Positions 15,782 through 23,564 of a DNA stretch of 43,682 nucleotides are shown in pieces. Both the position numbers and the translations under genes were made by a program. The DNA lies in contig DGSP01000016.1 in the NCBI GenBank assembly GCA_002393555.1, positions 1 to 43,682 on the forward strand. Reading direction: 5' to 3'. Source of the DNA: Prevotellaceae bacterium UBA4359. GTDB lineage: Bacteria > Bacteroidota > Bacteroidia > Bacteroidales > Bacteroidaceae. The notes below the pieces were generated by a model. The model searched no databases, was not told where the DNA came from, and saw only the letters and a list, made by a program, of their open reading frames with translations. How positions within the stretch are numbered: position 1 is the first letter of the stretch; every line of letters begins with the position of its first letter.

Positions 15782-17377
15782 TTACTCACGTTGGAGATAT
15801 GCAGCCAACATTTCGGCACACCGTTCTCCATCCACTCCGGCACTCACGATGCCTCCGGCATAGCCTGCACCCTCGCCACAGGGGAACAGCCCCCGCAGAC
15901 GGATGTGCTGCAAGGTCTCACGGTCGCGGAGGATGCGCACAGGAGCCGAGGTGCGTGTCTCCACACCTATCATCACCGCTTCGTTGGTCAGGAAACCGTG
16001 GCATGCCTTGCCAAAGTTCCTGAACCCCTGCTGCAGACGTTTCGAGACGAAGTCGGGCATCCAGAAGTGCATCGGGGTACTGATAAGTCCGGGGGTGTAA
16101 GACGATTGGGGCAGGTCATAACTACCCTTGCCGTTCACAAAATGCGCCATCCGCTGGGCGGGAGCCGTCTGCTTGCGATTGCCCTGCATCCATGCGGTGT
16201 ATTCGAACCGCTCCTGAAACTCCATCATGGCCAAGGCACCTCCCTTCACGTCCACATTTGGCACAGGGGGCAACTCCAGCAGCGAACGTTCATTCAAGTC
16301 CTCCACATGCAGTTCCACCACCATGCCCGAATTGCTCCACGGGCTATTGCGCTGCGAGTTGCTCATGCCATTCACCACGATTTGGTTCGGCCCACTCGCC
16401 GCTGGCACCACTGTTCCGCCCGGACACATGCAGAAGGAATACACCCCACGGCCATCCACCTGAGTGACAAACGAATACTCGGCTGCGGGCAGATATTCGC
16501 CTCTGCCTTCACGGCGATGATACTGAATCTGGTCGATGAGTTCTGAGGGGTGTTCCAGGCGCACTCCGACGGCAATGTCTTTGGCTTCTATCTCGATGCC
16601 CTGTGCATGGAGATAGCGATAGACATCCCTTGCACTGTGTCCCGTGGCCAAAATGACGGGGCCGCTGAAAGTCTGCTCGCCACAACGGATGCCCACCACC
16701 TTGTCATCCTTGAGCAGAATGGCATCCATCTTGGTCTCGAAGTGTACCTCGCCTCCACAGCGGAGGATGGTGTTGCGCATGGCCTCGATGATGCCCGGCA
16801 ACTTGTCTGTGCCAAGGTGGGGATGGGCATCGGCCAAGATGTTGGTGCTGGCTCCATGCTGGCAAAAGACGTTGAGGATTTTCTCCACATTGCCGCGTTT
16901 CTTGCTGCGCGTGTAGAGTTTTCCGTCAGAGAAGGCTCCTGCACCACCCTCGCCGAAGGAGAAGTTTGATTCAGGATTGACCTGCTGGGTGCGAGAAATC
17001 TGAGCAATGTCTTTCCGACGTTCGTGCACGTTCTTTCCCCGTTCCACCACAATGGGCCGCACACCTAACTCGATGAGCCTCAACGCCGCAAACAAACCGC
17101 CGGGGCCGGCTCCCACCACAACGGCCTGTGGCTGACCTTCCACATTCGGATAATCAACACGCTCAAAAGCATCATCTTCTGGCTGTTCGTTCACATACAC
17201 CCGCACTTTCAAGTTCACAAAGATGGTTCTTTGCCGTGCATCAACGCTCCTCTTCAGCACCCTCACCGCTGTCACCTCATGGGCTGACAAGCCTTTTTCT
17301 TCCTGCAAGTACTGCCTGATGCCCTGTTCGCTGGCTGCCTGTTGGGGCAGAACCCTTATCTGAAACTCTTGTGTCAT
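15782..17377 (-). CDS. NAD(P)/FAD-dependent oxidoreductase (COG2509 family)
   Basis: This 531-residue protein matches the uncharacterised FAD-dependent dehydrogenase family found in bacteria and plastids. An N-terminal extension (1-80) precedes the Rossmann dinucleotide site VVVGAGPGGLFAA (87-99) with the following acidic residue in VVERGK. A second family hallmark, NFSFGEGGAGAFSDGKL, lies at about 137-153, and the C-terminal FAD-contacting stretch ends LFPCGEGAGYAGGIVSAG. The physiological substrate of the family is not established. The ATG at 17377 lies 10 bases after the stop of the secreted-protein gene and the MATE gene follows, so it is the middle gene of an operon. Confidence 0.85.
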   Translation of the reverse strand: MTQEFQIRVLPQQAASEQGIRQYLQEEKGLSAHEVTAVRVLKRSVDARQRTIFVNLKVRVYVNEQPEDDAFERVDYPNVEGQPQAVVVGAGPGGLFAALRLIELGVRPIVVERGKNVHERRKDIAQISRTQQVNPESNFSFGEGGAGAFSDGKLYTRSKKRGNVEKILNVFCQHGASTNILADAHPHLGTDKLPGIIEAMRNTILRCGGEVHFETKMDAILLKDDKVVGIRCGEQTFSGPVILATGHSARDVYRYLHAQGIEIEAKDIAVGVRLEHPSELIDQIQYHRREGRGEYLPAAEYSFVTQVDGRGVYSFCMCPGGTVVPAASGPNQIVVNGMSNSQRNSPWSNSGMVVELHVEDLNERSLLELPPVPNVDVKGGALAMMEFQERFEYTAWMQGNRKQTAPAQRMAHFVNGKGSYDLPQSSYTPGLISTPMHFWMPDFVSKRLQQGFRNFGKACHGFLTNEAVMIGVETRTSAPVRILRDRETLQHIRLRGLFPCGEGAGYAGGIVSAGVDGERCAEMLAAYLQRE

Positions 17378-17387
17378 AACGACTCTA

Positions 17388-18293
17388 TCAGTATTTCAAG
17401 TAATAAACATTTCTCTCACCATTTCCCCCGGGGATGAGGCAATCACACCTCACCCGCTGGGCTTTTTTCTGCTGACCCAACGTCTGCAACATCTGCTCTA
17501 TCTGCGCATCAGTCAGTTTGGCTGGGTCGAACCAACGGCCCATGCCATCTTCGTTCTCCATCAGCATCGAGGTGGGATAGTTCATCACCACCTCACTGGT
17601 CTTCTTCTTGAACACGCACTTCATCTCTTTCACATCCGTCATGTCGTAGTCGTGTACCAAGACGACCTTGTACGACTCGGGCGACACGACCATGCCATCG
17701 ACCAACACGCCCACGTCGAGCCACTCTTCGCCCCACTCTTCGTCTGAACCGACGTCTATCACCAATCCCTTATATTGTCCTTCGGTCTTCACGATGGTCG
17801 GGCTTAACTTTTTCTCATTGGGTGCCTTAACCATGTCTGCCGTGAGAGGTTGAAAAGACACCACCTCTACATCCGACTTCCGAAGGTAGCCTTCCTCCAG
17901 TTCAGAACTGTAGGGCTGATGGATAAAAACTTTCCAGAAGTTGCCCTCTTCGCCCAGCAAGGGCAGGACATTCCCCTCATACTCCATCGACCTTTCTGCC
18001 GAATACTTCTTGGGGACTTTCTTGTCTGACCAAGTCTCATCGACCTGCACTGTGCCGTAGTCCTCTTCTTCGCCCATCCAATCGACACGCCACGGGCTAT
18101 CTTCGCGAGCATACTTGAACACGTCTGCCCCTTTTTCATTCGTCACACGAACGAACTGCTCTATCTTGGGTACTTTCACGCCTAACACATTGTTGGCGCT
18201 GCTTGTCTGCTCGCCACTTTGGGCATAACTCTCGCTATTGCACAACATCAGGAATGCCAACACTCCCAACACCAATCCTACTTTTTTCTTCAT
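17388..18293 (-). CDS. Secreted protein with SH3-like segment, function unknown
   Basis: This 301-residue protein begins with a classical signal peptide (MKKKVGLVLGVLAFLMLCNSESYAQ, shown to residue 25 in parts: basic start, hydrophobic core, AQ cleavage site), so it is exported to the periplasm or surface. The segment around NVLPLLGEEGNFWKVFI and GYLRKSDVEVV (about 110-150) has the look of a bacterial SH3 domain. The C-terminal region (about 200-301) is not recognised. It is the first gene of the unit with the FAD oxidoreductase and MATE genes, with a 10-base spacing to the next gene, and its promoter lies back to back with that of the DUF4421 gene. Confidence 0.65.
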   Translation of the reverse strand: MKKKVGLVLGVLAFLMLCNSESYAQSGEQTSSANNVLGVKVPKIEQFVRVTNEKGADVFKYAREDSPWRVDWMGEEEDYGTVQVDETWSDKKVPKKYSAERSMEYEGNVLPLLGEEGNFWKVFIHQPYSSELEEGYLRKSDVEVVSFQPLTADMVKAPNEKKLSPTIVKTEGQYKGLVIDVGSDEEWGEEWLDVGVLVDGMVVSPESYKVVLVHDYDMTDVKEMKCVFKKKTSEVVMNYPTSMLMENEDGMGRWFDPAKLTDAQIEQMLQTLGQQKKAQRVRCDCLIPGGNGERNVYYLKY

Positions 18294-18318
18294 ACATTCT
18301 TATTTTTAAGTTTTTTTG

Positions 18319-18326
18319 CAAAGTAA
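18319..18326 (-). promoter_or_regulatory. Promoter of the secreted protein-FAD-MATE unit
   Basis: On the minus strand TTACTTTG matches seven of eight positions of TAnnTTTG. A TTTTG lies 20 bases upstream, fitting the -33 element. It is 26 bases from the ATG at 18293. Confidence 0.55.
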
Positions 18327-18400
18327 CAACATTTTCCCGACTTTGTCAAAAGTTTTTGTTTTTCTTTCTCCACAAATTTCGTGCATTGGGAAAAAATATG

Positions 18401-18408
18401 TACTTTTG
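18401..18408 (+). promoter_or_regulatory. -7 element of the DUF4421-dnaX unit
   Basis: TACTTTTG is a full match to TAnnTTTG and lies 52 bases before ATG 18460. It is divergent from the promoter at 18319-18326, so the two units share a control region of about 165 bases. Confidence 0.6.
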
Positions 18409-18459
18409 CATTCAAGAAGGTGAAACTTCTGAATCTTGAATATAATAACTTCTAAAAAA

Positions 18460-19749
18460 ATGATAATGAACAACACTTGGAAAGGATGGGCATTGGGCTT
18501 CTGCGTGGCTTTGCTGCCCATGACGGCGACGGCACAGACGGAGTCGGAACAGACTGGCTCGAAGAAAACGAACCTGATAGGAACGGTTAAGAAGTTGGCC
18601 GAAAGGACGATGGTACACGGTGTAGATACCAACTACATCAAGACTCCCAAGTGGCCCTGGCGAATCAGCCTGAGAAGCCGCGTGGCTCAGACGGACCTGA
18701 AGATGCACTCTGTCATCCCTGCCAACGACATCTACGATGGCGAATTTACTCCCGACTTGCTCGGTGTGGGCGACTTGGCTACCGACCCTCGTTTCATCAC
18801 CAAGGTTTCGACTTCGCTGGGTGTGAAGGTGGGCTACAAGGGCTTGAGTGCCAGTTACTCCTTCCCCATTGGAGGCGACAAAGGACAGAACCTGACGCTG
18901 CAGGGTGCAGGCAGTTGGTATAGTGTAAACCTGCGATGGCGCAAGTTTAAGACAAGTGTGGCTGACACTCACTTCTCTGGACAGATGCAAGAGAGGGAAC
19001 TGCTCGGCTACGACCCTGCCACCGAGGAGGCTACTTGGAGCGACTGGGGCGAGCCGCAGTCTTTGTCTGAATCGGAAAAGGTGAACATCAACTCGCCCAT
19101 CACCATCAAGACCCTCATGTTCGATGGCTTCTACATCTTCAACCGCAAGCGGTTCTCTTATGCGGCTGCCTACAACCAAAAGACCATACAGGTGCGCTCG
19201 GCTGGTTCTCCCATTGCCGGACTGATGGGCTATTATGCCGACTTCAAGTATAACAACCAACTCAACGCCGACATGATTTATCTGATGAATGGTGTGGGCC
19301 GTCTGCGTCAGTATCAGTTGAGCATCGGAGCCGGCTATGCCTACAACTTCGTGCCTGCCAAGGGATGGCTCATCAGTGCCATGGCCATGCCGATGGTCAC
19401 ACTGGTCAACCGCACTCGCGTCAACAAATATGAGAGCAATGCGAAAGATGTGGCCTATAGCCACTACATGGACGGAGTGGAAATTGACGAAGAGGGTAAC
19501 GTGTCCTATAACGAAGAGGCTGCAAATGTGGACTATTCGAACGAGTATGTGATGACAAGCAAGGGGGTACAGTCGAACAATAACCGCATAGCCCTCAACT
19601 TCGACGTCCGCCTCTCCATCACCTACAACTGGGACCGCTATTTCATCAATGCCAACGGACAGTTCAACAACTTCCACTATCGCCACGGCTCCACACACGG
19701 ACGCCTGAACGACTGGTATATCAACGCCTCTGTGGGCATGAGACTGTAA
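18460..19749 (+). CDS. DUF4421 family outer-membrane-like protein
   Basis: This 429-residue protein has a signal peptide ending ATAQ. It belongs by pattern to DUF4421, a Bacteroidetes family of probable outer membrane beta-barrels. The segment HGVDTNYIKTPKWPWRISL after the signal peptide is characteristic. Alternating hydrophobic strands with aromatic residues follow, such as YKGLSASYSFPIGGDKG and SIGAGYAYNFVP, and the protein ends in a strand with terminal hydrophobic residues (INASVGMRL), as expected for a barrel. ATG 18460 was chosen over TTG 18436, and ATG 18466 is an equally good alternative. dnaX starts 31 bases after its stop, so read-through into dnaX is likely. Function unknown. Confidence 0.75.
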   Translation: MIMNNTWKGWALGFCVALLPMTATAQTESEQTGSKKTNLIGTVKKLAERTMVHGVDTNYIKTPKWPWRISLRSRVAQTDLKMHSVIPANDIYDGEFTPDLLGVGDLATDPRFITKVSTSLGVKVGYKGLSASYSFPIGGDKGQNLTLQGAGSWYSVNLRWRKFKTSVADTHFSGQMQERELLGYDPATEEATWSDWGEPQSLSESEKVNINSPITIKTLMFDGFYIFNRKRFSYAAAYNQKTIQVRSAGSPIAGLMGYYADFKYNNQLNADMIYLMNGVGRLRQYQLSIGAGYAYNFVPAKGWLISAMAMPMVTLVNRTRVNKYESNAKDVAYSHYMDGVEIDEEGNVSYNEEAANVDYSNEYVMTSKGVQSNNNRIALNFDVRLSITYNWDRYFINANGQFNNFHYRHGSTHGRLNDWYINASVGMRL

Positions 19750-19780
19750 CCGCCAACTGTCATCTTTTAACTGTCAATTC

Positions 19781-21631
19781 ATGGAAAACTATATCGTCTC
19801 GGCACGCAAATACCGCCCCATGACTTTCGACACGGTGGTAGGGCAAGAAGCACTGACGGTGACGCTGAAGAACGCCATCCAAAGCGGCAGATTGGCTCAT
19901 GCCTATCTGTTCTGCGGACCGCGTGGCGTGGGCAAAACCACCTGTGCACGAATCTTCGCCAAAACTATAAACTGCCTCAATCCGCAACCCAACGGCGAGG
20001 CATGTGGCGAGTGTGAATCGTGCAAAGCGTTCAACGAACAGCGGTCATACAACATCCACGAACTGGATGCTGCCTCGAACAACTCGGTGGAGGACATTCG
20101 CCAACTGATTGAGCAAGTGCGTATTCCTCCCCAGATAGGCAAGTATAAGGTGTTCATCATCGATGAGGTACACATGCTCTCACAGGCCGCCTTCAACGCT
20201 TTTCTGAAGACACTGGAGGAGCCGCCCCGTCATGCCATCTTCATTCTGGCCACCACCGAGAAGCACAAGATTCTTCCCACCATCATGAGCCGCTGTCAGA
20301 TTTATGACTTCAAGCGCATGGGCGTGGACAACATCGTGAGCCATTTGAGGCATGTGGCTGAACAAGAGGGCATCAAGACAGAAGACGCCGCACTGAACGT
20401 CATCGCCCAAAAGGCCGACGGAGGCATGCGCGATGCACTGAGCATCTTCGACCAGGTGGCTTCATTCTGCGAGGGTAACATCACCTACCAGCGCACCATC
20501 GAGAACTTGAATGTGCTCGACTCCGACTACTACTTCCGCCTGACGGACTATTTCCTCGAAGGAAAAATCACTGAGTGCATGCTCACGCTGAACGAGATTC
20601 TCTCCAAGGGATTCGAGGGGCAACACTTCATCGGAGGGCTGTCGAGCCACCTGCGCAATCTGCTGGTGAGCCAGGATGCCCAGACGACTGGACTCATTGA
20701 AGCGAGCGAGGAGGTGCGCAACCGATACCGGGAGCAGGCGCAACGGTGCAAGCCGAAGTTCCTCTTCAAAGCCATGAAACTGGCCAACGACTGCGACCTC
20801 AACTATAAGCAGAGCCAGAACAAGCGGCTGCTGGTGGAACTCACCCTCATCGAGATGGCACAACTCTCCTCCGATGACGGGGAGGCTTCTGGGCTTTGCC
20901 CTACGAAGATTTTGAAACCCATATTCGACAGGTTGAGAGGCAATGCTACCTCTCCAACACCTGCACCCTCGACAACTCCCTCTGCACCCTCGGCAACTCC
21001 CTCTGCACCTTCGACAACTCCCTCCATACCCTCTCCAACTCCCCCTGTGAGGGGGAGAGCACCATCCGGTCTGGAGTCACCCTCCCCATTACAGGGGGAG
21101 GGCCGGGGAGAGGGTATGAAGGGCCGGGGAGAGGGTATGAAGGGCCAGGGAAAGGGTATGGCAATGGCAAAGATGAGAGGCTTTTCCATTCGCCGACCCA
21201 CCAATGCCCCTGTCACAAAGGTGGAAACGGAGAAGGCAGAGGAGGATATTGTCACGTTTGAAGACAAACCCGTTGACAATGTTGGCCTTACGGTGGCATG
21301 GCGCAAGTATGCAGCCAGTCTTCCCCACGAGGATGTGGCCCTTTCGCACCAGTTGGACAACATAGAGCCGACGCTGCAAGAAGACGGCTCCACGTTCATG
21401 GTCATTGCCGACAATCCTGCCATTCAGCAGGAACTGAACAAACGGATTTCACCCATCGAGGCATATCTGCGAAAGGAACTGCAGAACAAATCACTGCACA
21501 TGACCATCCGACTGCGCGAGGCGACAGACAGACGACGTGTCTTCACCCGTGTGGAGATTCTCAACCAGATGCTGCAACAGAGCGAGGCCCTGAGAAAACT
21601 GAAAGAAGAATTTGAACTGGAACTAACTTAG
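19781..21631 (+). CDS. dnaX: DNA polymerase III subunit gamma/tau
   Basis: This is the clamp-loader ATPase of the replicative polymerase, 616 residues. Walker A is GPRGVGKTT (46-54). Zinc ligands are Cys65, Cys75, Cys78 and Cys81. Walker B is IIDEVH (127-132), and the SRC sensor is in TIMSRCQIYDF. The conserved clamp-loader part extends to about residue 380. Residues about 390-465 are a proline/serine/threonine-rich stretch followed by glycine-rich repeats (GRGEGMK repeated), encoded by 21-bp tandem arrays and a GC-rich palindromic element. The tau-like C-terminal domain then resumes at FSIRRPTNAP. All insertions keep frame. trmB follows after 2 bases. Confidence 0.95.
   Translation: MENYIVSARKYRPMTFDTVVGQEALTVTLKNAIQSGRLAHAYLFCGPRGVGKTTCARIFAKTINCLNPQPNGEACGECESCKAFNEQRSYNIHELDAASNNSVEDIRQLIEQVRIPPQIGKYKVFIIDEVHMLSQAAFNAFLKTLEEPPRHAIFILATTEKHKILPTIMSRCQIYDFKRMGVDNIVSHLRHVAEQEGIKTEDAALNVIAQKADGGMRDALSIFDQVASFCEGNITYQRTIENLNVLDSDYYFRLTDYFLEGKITECMLTLNEILSKGFEGQHFIGGLSSHLRNLLVSQDAQTTGLIEASEEVRNRYREQAQRCKPKFLFKAMKLANDCDLNYKQSQNKRLLVELTLIEMAQLSSDDGEASGLCPTKILKPIFDRLRGNATSPTPAPSTTPSAPSATPSAPSTTPSIPSPTPPVRGRAPSGLESPSPLQGEGRGEGMKGRGEGMKGQGKGMAMAKMRGFSIRRPTNAPVTKVETEKAEEDIVTFEDKPVDNVGLTVAWRKYAASLPHEDVALSHQLDNIEPTLQEDGSTFMVIADNPAIQQELNKRISPIEAYLRKELQNKSLHMTIRLREATDRRRVFTRVEILNQMLQQSEALRKLKEEFELELT
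20961..21163 (+). repeat. Palindromic element flanked by two 21-bp tandem arrays, inside dnaX
   Basis: Three copies of a 21-bp unit (CTGCACCCTCGACAACTCCC plus T) run from 20961 to 21023. Then comes an element with an outer stem ATACCCTCTCC (21026-21036) / GGAGAGGGTAT (21107-21117). It encloses two hairpins: CTCCCCC-TGTGA-GGGGGAG (21039-21057) and CCCTCCCC (21080-21087) with GGGGAGGG (21095-21102). A second 21-bp unit (GGCCGGGGAGAGGGTATGAA plus G) repeats three times from 21101 to 21163. Its translation contains SPLQGEGRGEG, the kind of peptide that GC-rich dispersed palindromes give when translated. The whole block lies in the disordered linker of DnaX and preserves frame. Confidence 0.85.
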
Positions 21632-21633
21632 GC

Positions 21634-22395
21634 ATGGGAAAAGGTAAACTGGCCAAATTTGCGGAGATGGCCGAGAATCCGCTGGTGGTGGAATGCCCCT
21701 TCTGGCAACTGAAAGAGGAGGGTTTTCCGCTGAAAGGATACTGGCATCGCGACTTTTTCAAGAATGATAACCCCATTGTGCTGGAACTCGGCTGCGGACG
21801 GGGCGAATACACCATCGGACTGGCCCGCCGATTCCCCGACAAGAACTTCATCGGGGTAGATATCAAGGGAGCGCGCATGTGGCACGGAGCCAAGACCGCC
21901 ATGGAGGAGGGAATGACGAACGTGGCTTTTCTGCGCACCAACATTGAGTGCATCGACGGCTTTTTTGCACCAGGCGAGGTGGCTGAACTCTGGCTCACTT
22001 TCTCCGACCCACAGATGAAGAAAGCCACCAAACGACTCACTTCCACCTACTTCATGGAGCGCTATCGCCACTTCCTCACCGACGGCGGCCTCATCCACGT
22101 GAAGACCGACTCAAACTTTCTTGCCACCTATACTAAATATATAGTGGAGAAGAACCATCTGCCCATGGAGCAATGCACTTTCGACCTCTATGCCGAGAAA
22201 GGTGTAGATACCGCCCTGCTCGACATCCAAACCTACTACGAAGGTATGTGGCTGGAACGTGGCATCCCCATCAAGTATCTCCGATTCCGCCTGCCCCAAA
22301 GCGGCACCCTCGAAGAACCCGATGTGGAGATTCCTGTGGATGGCTACCGCTCCTACAATCACCAAGTGGTCAGCACCCGAAAGACTGGTAAATAA
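21634..22395 (+). CDS. trmB: tRNA (guanine(46)-N7)-methyltransferase
   Basis: This 253-residue SAM-dependent enzyme would form m7G46 in tRNA. Motif I is LELGCGRGEYT (50-60), followed by the acidic SAM ligand Asp76 in FIGVDIKGAR. The family motif before the active site appears as LTFSDPQMKK (121-130), where many bacteria have FPDPW. This looks like the Bacteroidetes variant. The ATG lies 2 bases after the dnaX stop, so the genes are co-transcribed. The gene encodes a full-length family member. Confidence 0.9.
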   Translation: MGKGKLAKFAEMAENPLVVECPFWQLKEEGFPLKGYWHRDFFKNDNPIVLELGCGRGEYTIGLARRFPDKNFIGVDIKGARMWHGAKTAMEEGMTNVAFLRTNIECIDGFFAPGEVAELWLTFSDPQMKKATKRLTSTYFMERYRHFLTDGGLIHVKTDSNFLATYTKYIVEKNHLPMEQCTFDLYAEKGVDTALLDIQTYYEGMWLERGIPIKYLRFRLPQSGTLEEPDVEIPVDGYRSYNHQVVSTRKTGK

Positions 22396-22408
22396 TAAAC
22401 TGAAATTG

Positions 22409-22426
22409 GTAAATTGTCCAATTGTA
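22409..22426 (+). repeat. Leader repeat GTAAATTGTCMAATTGTA, copy before mrp
   Basis: GTAAATTGTCCAATTGTA lies 10 bases before the mrp start codon. It differs at one base from the copy just before gltD (38791-38808) and is followed, as there, by an A-rich stretch and ATG. Confidence 0.65.
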
Positions 22427-22436
22427 AATAAATGAG

Positions 22437-23537
22437 ATGACTATCTATCCTAAACTCATACACGATGCCCTCGCCACCGTTCGCTATCCTGGCAACGGCA
22501 AGAGCATCATGGAAAACGAGATGCTGGAGGATGACCTCCGCATCGACGGCATGAAGGTTTCTTTCTCGCTGATTTTTGAGAAAGAGACCGACCCTTTCAA
22601 GAAATCTGTCGTGAAAGCAGCCGAGGCTGCCATCAAGACATTTGTGCATCCCGATGTGGAAGTGACCATCGGAACCAAAGCGAAAACAGCCCTACCACCC
22701 GAACCCGACAAACTGCTGCCAGGCGTGAAGAACATTGTAGCAGTCAGTTCGGGCAAGGGTGGCGTGGGCAAATCTACCGTCACCGCCAACCTCGCCATCG
22801 GTCTTGCCAAACTCGGCTACCGTGTGGGCCTGCTCGACACCGACATCTTTGGTCCCTCCATGCCCAAGATGTTTGGAGTGGAGGACGAACGCCCATACGC
22901 CACACAGGTGGATGGCCGCGACCTCATCGTGCCCATCGAGAAGTATGGCGTGAAACTGCTCTCCATCGGCTTCTTCGTCAATCCCGACCAAGCCACCCTC
23001 TGGCGCGGCGGCATGGCTTCGAATGCGCTCAAGCAACTCATCGGTGAGGCTCAGTGGGGCGAACTCGACTACTTCATCCTCGACACACCTCCTGGCACCA
23101 GCGACATCCACCTCACGCTCCTCCAGACACTCGGCATCACGGGAGCCATCATCGTATCGACCCCTCAACAGGTGGCACTGGCCGATGCACGAAAAGGCAT
23201 CAGCATGTACATGAACGAACAAGTGAATGTGCCAATCCTCGGACTGGTGGAAAACATGGCGTGGTTCACCCCTGCCGAACTGCCCGAAAACCGCTATTAC
23301 ATTTTCGGCAAAGACGGCTGCAAGCATCTGGCCGAAGAACTCAACGTGCCGCTCTTGGCACAGATTCCCCTCATCCAGTCCGTGTGTGAAACAGGCGACA
23401 AAGGCACTCCTGCCGTACTCAATCCCGCTTCGCCCGAAGGCATGGCCTTCATGAGCCTGGCCGCCAAAGTGGTCACTCAGGTCGATAAGCGCAATGTAGA
23501 AAAGGCTCCCACCGAGCGAGTTGAAGTCAGCAAATGA
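22437..23537 (+). CDS. mrp: Mrp/NBP35 family P-loop ATPase (Fe-S carrier type)
   Basis: This 366-residue protein has an N-terminal MIP18/DUF59 domain (about 1-85) and a deviant Walker A ATPase domain with SSGKGGVGKST (104-114). The family loads or carries iron-sulfur clusters. The usual CPxC cluster-binding motif of Mrp/ApbC, expected after ENM in the C-terminal third, is absent: the stretch reads ENMAWFTPAELPENRYYIFG, and the only nearby cysteine is in KDGCKHL. I believe this variant is common in Bacteroidetes. The protein may work as an ATPase without the bridging cluster, or bind it differently. It lies 41 bases after trmB and 27 bases before the pseudouridine synthase gene. Full length. 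Confidence 0.87.
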   Translation: MTIYPKLIHDALATVRYPGNGKSIMENEMLEDDLRIDGMKVSFSLIFEKETDPFKKSVVKAAEAAIKTFVHPDVEVTIGTKAKTALPPEPDKLLPGVKNIVAVSSGKGGVGKSTVTANLAIGLAKLGYRVGLLDTDIFGPSMPKMFGVEDERPYATQVDGRDLIVPIEKYGVKLLSIGFFVNPDQATLWRGGMASNALKQLIGEAQWGELDYFILDTPPGTSDIHLTLLQTLGITGAIIVSTPQQVALADARKGISMYMNEQVNVPILGLVENMAWFTPAELPENRYYIFGKDGCKHLAEELNVPLLAQIPLIQSVCETGDKGTPAVLNPASPEGMAFMSLAAKVVTQVDKRNVEKAPTERVEVSK

Positions 23538-23564
23538 AGGAGATTGCAAAAAAGGAGATAGCAA

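Noticed and set aside
14326..16023. Plus-strand frame of 565 codons across the palindrome array and the MATE gene
   Set aside because: It is antisense to MATE and the FAD oxidoreductase, and its beginning is simply the 24-bp repeat translated.
21026..21117. Possible tRNA or structured RNA gene inside dnaX
   Set aside because: The outer stem with inner hairpins recalls a cloverleaf but lacks tRNA invariant bases and arm lengths. It is better explained as an inserted palindromic repeat.
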